Below are positions 41,287 through 52,702 of a stretch of 64,000 bases of DNA, piece by piece. A program made the position numbers and the translations under genes. The DNA comes from Smittia aterrima (taxonomy: Eukaryota; Arthropoda; Insecta; Diptera; Chironomidae), in NCBI GenBank assembly GCA_033063855.1, contig CP093829.1, positions 8,938,243-9,002,242 on the forward strand. The letters are read 5' to 3'. Every line of letters begins with the position of its first letter. Positions within the stretch are counted from its first letter, which is position 1. Under the pieces are notes generated by a model that saw nothing but the letters and a program-made list of their open reading frames with translations, was not told the origin of the DNA and ran no database searches.

Positions 41287-42147
41287 ATGAAATTCATTTT
41301 CCTTGGATTAATTTCTTTCTATCTTCTAAACCTCGTCGCTTCACAAGCTGACAGTGACGTTGAGGAAAGTGGAACCGGATGGCATCAAATTGAAGGCAAA
41401 GTTTATCCTCCAGATCTCGGATCAGCCGAGAATTGGCAAGGTAAGTGATTTTTGATAATAAAAATTTGAAGAAAACTAAATTTTCATCTTTCCAGAGGAA
41501 ACTCAAATCGTGATCAATGGAGGTGAGTGACCGATGAGGTCAAGTGAGAAGTTTGAAGCTAAATTACTTTTTTATTTTAGGAGAAATCAAAGGTTTCTTG
41601 AAAGGAGATGGAACTTTCATTGTCAGCAAGGTCCCTTCTGGTTCTTATGTCGTGGAGATTCTAAATGCAAATTATTTATTCGAACCGGTCAGGGTTGAAA
41701 TCAATAACAAAGGAAAATTCCGAGCACGTAAAGTGAACGTAAGCTAAATCTGTCACAACTAAATTCTTATCCTAAATTTTCTCTTATTTTCATTTTCAGC
41801 ACGTTCAACCTAGTCAGATCCAGCAGGTTCCATATCCACTGAAATTAAAAGCTCTTACGACATTCCGTTATTTCCAACAACGTGAGCAATGGAAAGTCAC
41901 TGATTTCCTCTTCTCTCCGATGGTTCTCATGATGATTTTGCCACTTATTCTTCTTGTGCTTCTGCCTCGTATCATGAACGATCCAGAGACAAAGAAAGAA
42001 ATGGAAAATTTGCAGTTACCAAAGCTCGGCGGTGACATGCCAGACATGAGCGAAATGATTTCTAAATTCTTAGGCGGTGGAACACCAGCTCCTAAGCCAT
42101 CAACCAGTTCATCATCTGCTGGCGGAAAAGCCAAGAAGAGGAATTGA
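41287..42147 (+). CDS. EMC7: ER membrane protein complex subunit 7
   Basis: Four exons, 41287-41440, 41496-41522 (only 27 nt), 41581-41738 and 41800-42147, give a 228-residue protein. It starts with a hydrophobic signal peptide (residues 1-19, MKFIFLGLISFYLLNLVAS). A lumenal beta-sandwich follows (EGKVYPPD, then GGEIKGFLKGDGTFIV and VPSGSYVVEI), as in carboxypeptidase-regulatory-like folds. There is one membrane segment (around PMVLMMILPLILLVLLP) and a cytosolic tail with a conserved MPDMSEMISKF-type block, ending in KAKKRN. This order is that of EMC7, part of the ER membrane complex that inserts transmembrane proteins. The exon phases (1, 1, 0) close only if the micro-exon is included. It converges with Tctp, whose stop codon is 358 nt away. 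Confidence 0.92.
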
Positions 42148-42178
42148 TTTTTCACATTGAACAATTTAGTTTGAATAC

Positions 42179-42184
42179 AATAAA
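42179..42184 (+). terminator. EMC7 polyadenylation signal AATAAA
   Basis: A canonical AATAAA occurs 32 nt after the EMC7 stop codon, followed by an AT-rich stretch. This gives a very short 3' UTR. Confidence 0.7.
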
Positions 42185-42317
42185 ATTTTGTGAAAATATA
42201 AAAATGAAGATTTCCCTCCGTTCTCTCAATTTATTTAGGCATTTCATTAAAAACTTTCTCTGGCCAGCTTCTTGAAATCAAATTACAGTGATTCGCGACT
42301 TTTGAAATGAGTAAAAA

Positions 42318-42323
42318 TTTATT
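42318..42323 (-). terminator. Tctp polyadenylation signal
   Basis: On the minus strand AATAAA lies 182 nt after the Tctp stop codon. It leaves about 130 bp between the two converging transcripts' signals. Confidence 0.55.
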
Positions 42324-42504
42324 ACAATTTGGGTATAAATCAATAGTTTTAAATTTAAATCGCTTAACAGAATGTGACGACAAAATATTCTGTAGATTAT
42401 CGTAATGCAAAAGAAAAGAATTAGACAATAAATAATGATGATGGCGATCGTTTTGAAGCATCAGCTACGCACACATTTGGTCCAGACATCATTAATGAAT
42501 TGAT

Positions 42505-43658
42505 TTAGAACTTTTCTTCTAATAAGCCGTGTTTGAAGGCCATGAGAATTGGAACGCCATCGCGGTACTCCAAGAGTGCAATCATGCCATCGCAGTCCAT
42601 CGACTCTCCTGTGAAGAACTGAAGTTCCTTAAACCGCGAGAGGATATCTTTCATGACAGCGTTACAATTTGTTTTGAAGACATCAACTTGGTCTGGTTGT
42701 TCTTTTTGCAAGTTTTCGATAACTCTGAAAGAAAAAAATCAATTATTAGTCTCGTTCTTAAATAATTCATGAAGGATTGAGATGTGTGTTTAGACAGGTC
42801 ATGATTGTGTCATTGAAAAGACATCTAACCATGGTTTAAAAAACATCATTTTTCTAGCAAAATCTTTGGAGAGCAATCGATCAATGTAGAACCGACCACT
42901 CATGCCTAGAATTGCAGATTTCATTGACACAAAACTTACTTCTTCATGTAGTCCTTAAGGTAAGCCATGTATTGTTTCTTGTCTCCGAAGAAAGTTTCTT
43001 GTAAACGATGGTTCAAGACGATATCAACGCCCGACTCAACATTCTCGTCTGTTCCTTCATTTTCTTCTTCGGCTGAGGGATTTGCTCCATCAATTTTAAC
43101 ATCACCATGTGTGCGGCTCTCCAATTTTCCTGTAACCTCGTACATGACTTCGCCGACAAGCTTGATCTTGTAGGTGTCGGAGAAAATTTCATCACCTGAA
43201 GAAATATAAAAATGAATCATTTAGTTGAGGTTAGAAAAGTTGCAATGCAGTTTTTTCTTGATTCGATTGGAATCGAGATTGAAAAAATATTTCTAGTTTT
43301 TATGTTTGATCAAGGGCTGTTACCCTAAAGCAACGGAGGCTTTAATTAGGATTCTTAGCTAACTCGGATCATTTAGTTTTGCATGTTTGGTGAGGCACTA
43401 AGTTCATGGAATCGAAATTCTTAGCGTGTAGTAACATGCCCAAGAGAAAGGGACGAAAAATGTGAATCATCAGGTAGAAGAATCAGAGAAAATTTGCCAC
43501 GAGAAGAAGAAGAAACAATGAAAGTAAGAAAGTGAGTTGGAGCAATGTGAATGTGTGGCAAATTTTACTTCTGATTTTCACGTTTTCTTTCACTTTTTTT
43601 AAATAATAAATTGATTTAATTTTAACTTACCAGTGAGGACGTCCTTGTAGATTCTCAT
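42505..43658 (-). CDS. Tctp: Translationally controlled tumour protein (TCTP)
   Basis: Three exons, 43631-43658 (28 nt, phase 1), 42940-43195 and 42505-42724, encode 167 residues, close to the usual 168-172. It starts MRIYKDVLTGDEIFSDTY. Both TCTP family signatures are visible: the DGANPSAEE block leading into the acidic loop, and ELQFFTGESMDCDGMIALLE near the C-terminus. TCTP is a conserved cytosolic regulator of growth that in flies has been linked to Rheb/TOR signalling. The region 72-100 nt upstream of the ATG contains a pyrimidine run that fits a TOP mRNA start, as expected for this family. The first intron is 435 nt, longer than most introns here. Confidence 0.96.
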
Positions 43659-43729
43659 TTTGATGTTTTTTTTTGGAATTTAGGATTAATTCAAGAGAAT
43701 TGAAGAGCGTGTGCACGTCGCGACGTTTC

Positions 43730-43742
43730 GAAAAGAAAGAAG
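43730..43742 (-). promoter_or_regulatory. Candidate TOP motif / transcription start of Tctp
   Basis: The minus strand reads CTTCTTTCTTTTC 72-84 nt before the Tctp start codon. A 5' terminal C followed by an unbroken pyrimidine run is the mark of TOP mRNAs, and TCTP mRNAs in animals are TOP mRNAs. The exact start site is not shown by the sequence. Confidence 0.4.
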
Positions 43743-43803
43743 TAGACCAGCGGTTCTAAAAAGGTTGATTGGTACTAAAAAGCCGTACTAAAACTGACTG
43801 AGC

Positions 43804-43833
43804 AAACTGAGTGGTACTTAAAAACTGAGTGGT
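43804..43833. repeat. Short direct repeat upstream of Tctp
   Basis: AAACTGAGTGGT occurs at 43804-43815 and again at 43822-43833. Nearby are related words, GGTACTAAAAA (43771-43781) and GTACTAAAAC. The cluster lies 110-175 bp before the Tctp ATG, in the expected promoter. Confidence 0.6.
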
Positions 43834-46800
43834 TGTACCCCTTAGCTTTCGAACTCCAAAGCTTTGCCGCCAAATATGAGCAAAACTCTACCTTGAGCTT
43901 TCGAGATCGTTTTCTTGAAACAACTCGACTCTTTCGGGGCAGGTTCAGAAATATTAAAAGTGTTCAAATATTTCCGTTAAAATATAATTCAAATTCTGTT
44001 CTTCCGTTAAACTTTCTTAAATTCTGTTGAAGTGAAAAAAATTGAATTCAAAATTCACTCATCCCTACAAAACTCATTTAATCTCAATCCCTGTGAAAGA
44101 CAACAAATATTCGGCCGCAGTTGACGCAGCAATAATTGAATTTGTATTTTTCATATTGCTTTTATCGTATTTGTCATTTTAATTTACGGATTGGCTTTTC
44201 TCGTTGAATTCAATAAAAATTCAATAAATCTAGAAAACTTCACAAATCAGTCATCCGCAAAAAATGAGTTGAAGCACACAAATTTTCCTGACGTGCATTT
44301 GTGCATAAAAAAAGAAGAGAGAAGGTCTTGCTAAAACTTATTTAGAAGTTTTCTTCCGAGAGAGAGTTGCTTTAAAATAAATCATCGTTTATCCAGAAAT
44401 TCCTAAAACATTCTCGTAACAAAAATATTCTTCACATTTCGCTGTTTAAATAATCAAGTGGATGCTTTGCCGGATGGAAAGCCCTGGAATCATTTCAATG
44501 ACAAGAATTCTCTCGTATGCGCAGTGAGAAAAATCGAGAAATATTTTCGTTTGGGGCTGGAAATACACCCAGTTGCAAATAAAATCTCCATTCCGCCAGA
44601 CGTGATTTTCGCGTTCCTTCATATTCAAGGCAAAGATATGATAGAAGGAAAAAGAAAGCAGAAAAAAAACTACTGATTTATACACGCGACAAAAACACGA
44701 AACGAGATTAAAATGAAGTGAGAAAAGCCGACAGAAATGTTGGATACATTTTTGAAAGAAAAGGATTACAGTCAAACAAAAGGATTACTGTTGACAACGT
44801 GTGACATTATGTGATTTGTTAAGAGCGACAAGGAAAAAAGAGATTTTCGTGAAATAGGATTTTAAATGTTAAATTAGAGATTGAAATATGAATCAATGCT
44901 CTGTGGTGTAGCGGAATCTGTTATCTCTCTTCATGGTTCACTGAGTTCATAAACCTTCAACAACACGTCGGCGAAATTTTCAATAATTTGAAACTGCGAA
45001 AGGTTAGATAGATAACGCAAAGGTGCGACTGTGGAAATAATTTGTTCCAATCTCCTGAAATCAGAAAGTCAATCTAACTTAATAATCTATCAGCGTCAAA
45101 TGATAAATTGAAGTTGGATAAAAAAACGAGAAAAGGGAAAACGAAGAAACCTTTATAGCGTTACGCTATGATAGCTTTTCTTTTCTTGGATCTTGAAGGT
45201 TTTTTCCTAAGATTAAACGTAATAGATCGTCCACCTTATCTCTCTGAGCGCTAGGTAAATGTGAGCGCTTTGCTCCACGAAAAATCACAAATTCCGTTCG
45301 GAAACATTTTATTCTAAAACCGTTAAATTTGACATTCATGCTTTGGAAAGCGCACGTTTGTCGCTTAGAGATGAGCTTCAATTGACAGTGAAGAAGTAAA
45401 TCATTGAGAGCGGTAGAATTATTAAATATAAAACGCTCCCGCAAGGAACATTCCTGTTCGTTTTCACAACGTCGAAACGGCTTCGTTAATAATCCTCCTC
45501 GATTGTTTGATGCTATTGTATGCTTCAACTTAATGAAGTCTCTGTGCCCTCTTTAAAAGCATGAAAATATGAAAAGACAGAACAAGCTCTGAATATTTTA
45601 TGTTGAAAATTCGTGACCTCAATTTTATTTTCCTGGAAAAGTTCATTCGTGTTCAAAATCTCTTCCAACATAGAAATTAAAGTGAGCGCATTAGGCTTCA
45701 TCGAAATGATTTCCCGAGAAGTCCCAAAACAGATTAGAATTCCTCAAAAGTTGTCTTATATCTCAAAGCAGCTGTATTACGTTTAAGCGAATGTTCCCTT
45801 GCTCGTTAAAATGAAGAAATATTAAGCATAAAAATTTCGTGGAAACATAAACATTAATTTCCTGCGATGAAAGAAAGTTTGCTAAAGAATTTGCTGCGAG
45901 ATATTCGCATGTTGCGAAAAGAGTTTTAAATTTTTAAAAATAACCTTCGCTGTGTGAGAAAGTGAATTCGTTAACTAAGTTCTACCTATCAAAAGCTCCG
46001 CGAGGCACGATTTATGTATTCAAGAGCTTTCTATCTCAAGGATCTATCTCGAATGATACGAAGCCTAGGTTGAGTGGGATTTGTGAATAAGAAACACGTC
46101 GAATGTTCTGACATTTTGTGGCTGAAACGAAAAATAAAACCGAAGAGAAAGCTTTTGTCCTTGACTCATTTTTAGTTTTTTGTGCAAAGAGCCCAAAGGC
46201 AAAATATGAATCAAAGAACTTTTCTGAATGCAAATGAAAAGTTTGTGCAAATGTGAAAAGAGTCATTCACTCATCTAAACATTCGTTAAATGAAAAGTTC
46301 TCAATTAAGCTCTTAACTTAATTTTTATGTTGTAATTTTAGCTTTCGCTTCGGTGGAGAAATAAATAATTCCGGTCACATATCAAATCACCACCGGACTG
46401 CCCCAGAACTCAACGCTTTTATTTATTATGCCAGTGACATACTGATAACATTATTTGTTTTATTTACTGCGCGAGAGCTTGCCGATTATTTATTCTGAGC
46501 GAGTAATTTATTTCCGATTTTTTTTTGAAAGTTTCTCCTTTCTCCGAAATAAAAGCTTTACGTCCATATAGAGACTCAACTGTCAATGGAATTAGGCCTG
46601 ACATGGACGCATATTACAAATGACTCTTTAAATTAAGCGGATAAAGTTTCACTTAATGAAATGCCGAAAATGCCTAAGACCCTCATCTCTTGCCTTTCAG
46701 GATACACACTCTGAGGGAGGGAGATACACCAGGGCAGGGATTATCACGAAAATGATTTCCGAGAAAAATGTGAGATTGAGAGCAACTTCAACAAGACCAG

Positions 46801-47083
46801 CTTGAAGCCACAGTCGGATTAACCATATAGTGAACACACAAAGTTAAATGTTTGACTAGCAAAGTGATGTGGGAGATAATAAGGACATTAATCTGTTTCT
46901 CACTTTCGTCATTACTTTTTGCCATGTCGTCAGGTAAAGGATGGAACTTTCTTTCGATCTGCTGAACTAATCAAAAATTTCCTTGGAATTTCAAAAGTTT
47001 TGAAATTGACAAATTTGAAATTTACATCAACTTGATTGTTTTCCATCCCGAAAATCTCATTTTCTCATCCTCCTCTCGAACAG
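43834..47083. other. Spacer between Tctp and the dpr gene
   Basis: About 3.2 kb in which I see no convincing gene. It should contain the upstream exon or exons of the dpr gene (signal peptide), which I could not identify. A stretch at 44904-44955 resembles a Pol III promoter: the A-box consensus is matched exactly by TGGTGTAGCGG, and a weak B-box-like GAGTTCATAAACC follows 30 nt later. It cannot be folded into a normal tRNA, so it is at best a degraded tRNA-derived element. Confidence 0.4.
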
Positions 47084-50000
47084 ATAATAAATCACTCAAT
47101 AGCACAGACTCAAGCTCTAAACCAAAAGTTTGGGTGGAGACAGGACAAATGCAACAGCGATCCGAGAACGGCTTAGATCATAACGAAAACACAAACTTTG
47201 ATGATTACAATGAGGTTAGTAAATTGCAAGTTAACAACTCTCGTTCATCGTGACGTTGCCAAAAAACAAAAACCTTTCGTGCCATAAATAGCCTGAAGGC
47301 AAATTTCATTTTTCCAAACGAACGACGTTAACACACTTTGCTCTTTATACGTTTTGCTTCCGAGAGGAAGAGCAACTTTTCCTTTTAATTTTTTTTTATT
47401 TGCGCTTCAAAGCGACTAATTACATAAAAAATGAACATTTCCTGAACTCGTTATAAAGGGCTGCTCTGCTAGTTCATTCTCACGCCAAAATAACGAAGGC
47501 AAGATAGAGCACGAGAGAGAATAGCGAAAGGAGAAGAAGACAAGAGCAAGATACATAGCGAACCCAAAAGAGGAAAAATTAAATTATTATGCCGGAAAGT
47601 TTATCATTTTTACAATCAATTTGCTTAGCTGTTGAGGAACGAAAACTTTTTTTTCTCGCAGCGGGTCGGGTCGCTAAAACTTTCTTCATTTGACTAATTA
47701 TAATTAAAGTTTCATCAAGGACATTTTCGACTCCCCCAACTCTCACTCAACCCGCTGCAAATATTTCCATTGTCTCCGACGAGAATTTATCACATTTTGA
47801 TGGGTCTTCATTAATGTAAGGTCTGTGCGCTGTTTAATTGGCCCTTTCTTCAAATGAAGAACATTTGCGGCATCGCTCGTTACAACGAGCTTCGATTTTT
47901 AAAGTTTTTTTCATTTGAGTTTTGATCGCTCTTCTGCTCGTGACGTGATGGTTGATAATTTCCTTTAATTGATGGCTTTTATTATTCACTTCTGCAGCTA
48001 ATGTCGTATAACACTTCGGTCCAGCTCGGTCAGACAGCGTTTCTCATTTGTAAAGTGGCGCCTGAAGTTGAATCGGTAAGTAAATTATTTAAGTCAGTTT
48101 CTCTCTGTTCGAGCTTTGTCTCTCATGATCAAAGCAAGAACTACGTGTCGTCCTTAGCCGCCCCATTCTCACTCATAAACAACTGTCACTAACAAATTAG
48201 CTAAAATATTTCATTCCCATCGTTTACATTTTGAGGACAAGGGTCGAAACAATTAGTGACTCTATAGACTCCGCTCTCTGTGTTTGGATACAATGTGTTC
48301 ATATAATCAATTAACAGACGCTGTCTGTAGAGGAGAGAGAAGGACTATTAGACTTTTGTTTATAATCGCATATTTCGTTGACTGCTGCTTCACGTTCATT
48401 TCGATTTTCATTTCAGAATCAAGTGTCCTGGGTGAGAAGACGAGACTGGCACATTTTGTCCAGTGGAGACAGTCTCTACACGAATGATGCGAGGTTCATA
48501 GCAACGCACGAGCCCACTCAAAGTACATACACACTTCAAATAAAGTTCGTTCAGAAGAGGGACCATGGGATTTATGAGTGTCAGGTGAGTGACGAGCACG
48601 ACTTAACAGAAATTAATGAACAACTCGCCTCGTGTGTTTATTTTGGTCTCTTCACTTTTTCTTCGGGAAAGAGAGGAAAAGGGCAAAAATTCCTGAAAGC
48701 TTGAATTAATGATCAATGCGTCAAGTCTAAATGTTTTCTGTTCATAAATCAAAATCTTTCCTCTGCAATAAAAATATATTCGGTCATAGGGCAAAACAAG
48801 TTCATAAATCTTGCGAGGCACGAAATCTTCCCTTTTGTCAAATCATGTTGAATGATTTCAAATAAATTTTCATGAACAATTACCAGCGCAATTCTATTTT
48901 CCCGTTCGATAGAAAAGTCTCATTCAATCCACAAGTGAAAACTCGCAATCAATCTCGGAATGTCGAAGTTTGACATTATCGCATTTGCTTTTATCGGCGG
49001 CGCATTCAAGTCATCACAAGAGAATCCATTTAGAGTTTGAAATGATGAAATTATTGAAGAGTTCTTCTGATTTGCATTAGGACAAAGGCAGACAGAGAAA
49101 ACATCAAAAGAAAAGTCATCTTCGTCCTTTTGTCCTCTCTCAATGAAATCATAAATCAGATCTGTCGTTCTCCTCGTCAATTTATGTTTTCGTTTTGTTC
49201 GTCCACAGGTCTCAACATCGACGGGGGTGTCGTCGCACTACGCTAGCCTCCAAGTCGTTGTGCCGGAAGCTTTTATTCTCGGATCGGGAGAGCTTCACGT
49301 GGACATGGGATCAGCGTTAAACTTAGTTTGTATAATTGAAAAGGTATTTCGGGTCTACGCTAGACATTGAAGTAGATTAATGAAGTAATCATTTCTCTTC
49401 TTCCTCCGCAGAGTCCAACTCCGCCTCAGTACGTTTATTGGCAACGAAACAGTCACATGATTAATTACGACGACTCAAGGCGTGACGTGTCGATTGAAAC
49501 TACGCCCGGAGCGAGAACGCAAAGTCGACTGATTATTCGAGAGCCACAGATATCAGACAGTGGAAACTACACATGCTCAGCATCAAACACCGAGCCCGCA
49601 AGCATTTACGTATTCGTCTCAAAAGGTAACTGCTCCATTATAAATGTTTTCCACTTAATGGTTCACAAACTTTTCCCGTTGTTATGAATGAAGAATTTGC
49701 CTGCGAGCGAATTTTTCCTCATTCACAAACGAAGGAGTTGCTAGGAGCTCATCCAAAATACGTGTTCATTGCCCACTTAAAATGTAGAGCAAAGGGCGAT
49801 GGTCGAGATGAGAGCACAGAAAAAAGAACATTTGTTCGAAAACAGGAAAGAAAGTTTCCCAAGAAACCGATCAAACGTAAAAGCTATCTATAAGTTTATG
49901 CTTCACTTGAGTTTCTTCTAAATCTAAAAATAAAATTCCGACGTTGTTATCGACCATCTGCATGAGCGTTGCGATGTTTTCGCTAAGAAGTTCACGAGAA

Positions 50001-50152
50001 TTACTTGTTTACGGCAATTTAACAAAGTCTTTCTCCTCGTTACAGGTGACAACACGGCTGCAATATCACGGAGAAATAATTCTTCGGAACTCCGAATTTG
50101 TACCTTTCAATACATTTTATGCGTCAGCTTTCTCCTGTTAGCGATTAGTTAA
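47084..50152 (+). CDS. dpr12: Dpr-family two-Ig-domain cell-surface receptor (dpr12-like), 5' end missing
   Basis: Six exons are seen: 47084-47214, 47998-48075, 48417-48584, 49209-49343, 49412-49625 and 50046-50152, all in frame. Exon 1 begins in phase 1, so at least one upstream exon (signal peptide) is needed and was not found. Ig1 has Cys in FLICKV, then SWVRRRDWHILSSGD and YTNDARF, and the second Cys in GIYECQ. Ig2 has LVCIIEKSPTPPQYVYWQ and SGNYTCSASNTEP. The RRRDWHILSSG block is the Dpr hallmark. The C-terminus after SRRNNSSELR is hydrophobic (YILCVSFLLLAIS), consistent with a GPI-anchor signal. Dpr proteins pair with DIPs in synaptic recognition. The number 12 comes from recalled similarity of the Ig2 region (VVVPEAFILGSGELHVDMGS) and is less certain than the family. 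Confidence 0.85.
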
Positions 50153-52044
50153 TTTCTACTTTAAACTTTGGTGAAGGTGAGACACTTCATCGACTTTCCC
50201 TCTTCCCTTTTCCATCATAGAATTATCAGTCATTCTTAGTTTTAAACTTCTTCATAGTTCAAAGAAAGTATTTGAGCTCCTTCTATGAAGCATCAATCAA
50301 AAAAAAAAGAAAATCTAACAAATAAAGTTTCACACTATGAAATTGACATTCTTTATCTTGTTTAAACTAAATTATTCTTCTTTCTTCGGAAGTGATAAAG
50401 AGAGAAAATCCTGAATTGTTGATGACTTAACATTCGAAGAAGGAGAAAAAAAAGTGTTTTTCCAAGTCTCTTAAATTATTCTCGACAGCAGAAAGCAACA
50501 GATATCGAAATAAATGAGCAAACGCTTTGCTGCGAAATAAAGTTTTCTCACGAAACACGACGCCCTCGGCCATTCTACGGATTTTGATTCATTCACGTGA
50601 TTGTTCAACCAACCGAGCAAGCGAATGATTCAAGTTAAGTTCATGTCGGAGAGGGAACCATTAACTTTTCGTTCGAAGGAGAATTCTCTTTTTTTCTTTT
50701 TCATTTCAAAGCTCAAAGATATTTACGAGATGATCGTGTAAGTTTGAATACAAAAGCAATATCGCCTCAAAGTGAGGAAGAAGTTTTATCAAATATTCGT
50801 TACATAATATTTATTTACGCATGAGAACGTGTCTTGTGAAGTTCTTTTGCGGTTTGTTTTTGGGGAAGCGAATTTAATGAAAATCAAACAAAAGTTGGCA
50901 GCTAAGCGACGAGCCAAAGCAAATATTCCGAATCCCGTTGTTGAAACTTGATTTGTGACCAATGCCTTTTCTATCAGATTCTCTGTGTAAAATTTCTAAT
51001 GATTGAGACTCATTTGTCTCCCCTTTTTGATCCCTTTTTGTGAGGCCTTTCGAATGAATCTGACAGCATAATTATCTCCGGGGTTAGGAGAGCAGGAAAA
51101 TCATATCCAACCTTAGGTTTACTGTCAAAAATGGTTCCAGCAACAAATTTAGAAATGTGGCGAAGCGGGAAGGGGACCCGCTTTCTTCTTAAAAGCTTAA
51201 ACTGGGAACGTCCTATTCTCATCTGAATTGAAAATTTCACAACACCCATCAAATAAATTGTGAGGTTTCTTCGAAATGGTCAACCGTAAAAGTTTCTTAG
51301 GCCTCTCTCCATCTCTCGAATGCTTTACTACGCGTAAACACTTTTCCGAAGACTTAATTTGCTTTCCTCTGAATTTAAATGGGAAAACTTATCCTTTTGC
51401 CGATAGCAACTCAAGTAAATCCACAACATCAACATGCCAACCTTTCTCTCCCAATTTCATCCTTGCATAACTCGATTGCCATTCAATATTGATCACATGT
51501 ATGATGTGAATTTTATTCCATTTCCAACCTGTCGACGTCCTACTATCGTTTAGAGATCAAAAAGAAAGGAAGTTGAAACTTGAATGACTTTTAATATTTC
51601 TCCATCTCTTCACATGATGATACGAAATTGAATGCTCCGTTTTGTGGAGAAAGGCTTACGAAGTTGTTATGCCATTACCAGCGATTTCTGTCGATTTCTG
51701 TGGGAGCTCGCCACATTTTTCGGTCATTAGCTTTAAAAACGATTCAATTGAGCATGGAAAAGTTATTTGAAAGTTGACAAGCAACAAGTTCCAGGGAAAG
51801 AAAAATATTTTTCATAAAACTATAAAATTCTTTAGTTTATTGAACTCTCATCCGCGTTTGGAAACAATTCTCAGAAATTAAAACGAACTAAGAAAATAAA
51901 ATTTCTCAATTTAACAAATATTATCAACGTTTAACTTTCTTGACTTCATAACAACTTAAACAACAATGAAACAGCAGAGATAGAAGAAAACTTTTGAAGG
52001 AGAAAAAATAAAACGAAAGTTAAAGATATCAGAAGCGGAAACTT
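50153..52044. other. Spacer: dpr 3' UTR and HES 3' UTR
   Basis: No coding region is supported. A plus-strand AATAAA at 50321-50326, 169 nt after the dpr stop, is the likely dpr polyadenylation signal. A minus-strand AATAAA at 51836-51841 serves the HES gene. The bHLH-gene 3' UTR boxes known from fly E(spl) genes (Brd box AGCTTTA, K box TGTGAT, GY box GTCTTCC) were not seen between 51836 and 52044. Confidence 0.5.
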
Positions 52045-52575
52045 TTATAGACGTTGCTGCCTGTGTTCACCACCATGGTCTCCAATGAAATTTTCAAATC
52101 GAGAACTTGTCCATGGCCTCCAACATTGTTCTGAGAGCTCCAAATGATTTCCATCTTTTATTTTATTGAATGAATTTTCCTTGTTGGCAGACGACGAGTG
52201 CTGTCGGTACATACGAAAATGATTGTCGAGAAATGCTTTGCTATCTTCGGATATGAGCGTTGGCACTTGTCGCTTAACTGTCTGGTTGCTGATGTCAGAG
52301 AATTTTCTCCGAGAAGATTCGTCTATCGGTTTCCTTGCAGGTTTCTCACTCAAGCAATAAAGCTTTTCGTGCAGCATCTCAACGTAACGAACTGTCATCT
52401 CCAAAATGTCTGCCTTCTCGAGTTTTGTGGGACGTGAGCCCTGTGGGATTGAGATTGTGTTGCGCAGTAAAATCTCCTTCAAAGACTCCAATGAAGAGTT
52501 GATACGAGCACGTCGATACTTTTCTATTTTTGGCTTTCGAACCTTTCGACTTTCCGGCTTAATAGTCGTCGACAT
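52045..52575 (-). CDS. bHLH repressor of the Hairy/E(spl)/HES class with internal WRPW
   Basis: A single-exon gene of 176 residues, ATG at 52575 (the frame extends a little upstream only through a TTG). The bHLH domain is residues 11-69: basic region RKPKIEKYRRARIN with the class-defining proline at 15, helix 1 SSLESLKEIL, a loop, then KLEKADILEMTVRYVEML. HES proteins bind N-box or E-box DNA and recruit Groucho through a C-terminal WRPW. Here CWRPW sits at 151-155 (codons for WRPW at 52122-52111) and is followed by 21 more residues ending RQQRL. A clear Orange domain is not recognisable between 95 and 125. Helix 2 is closest to Deadpan/Hairy/HES5 types, so I do not assign a fly gene name. The intronless, short form fits E(spl)-complex genes. 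Confidence 0.85.
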   Translation of the reverse strand: MSTTIKPESRKVRKPKIEKYRRARINSSLESLKEILLRNTISIPQGSRPTKLEKADILEMTVRYVEMLHEKLYCLSEKPARKPIDESSRRKFSDISNQTVKRQVPTLISEDSKAFLDNHFRMYRQHSSSANKENSFNKIKDGNHLELSEQCWRPWTSSRFENFIGDHGGEHRQQRL

Positions 52576-52670
52576 TATATTAAACTTTAATTTTGTTAAA
52601 ATCTCCGAAAAATTCAAATTGCTTTACTTGAAAGGTAGAATTAGATCCGAGCACTTCAACGATTACCAAC

Positions 52671-52702
52671 GAACTGAATCTTTCATGAACTGAATCTTTC
52701 AT
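52671..52702. repeat. Perfect 16-bp tandem duplication
   Basis: GAACTGAATCTTTCAT occurs twice without a gap (52671-52686 and 52687-52702), about 100-130 bp upstream of the HES start codon, in the presumed promoter. Confidence 0.85.
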
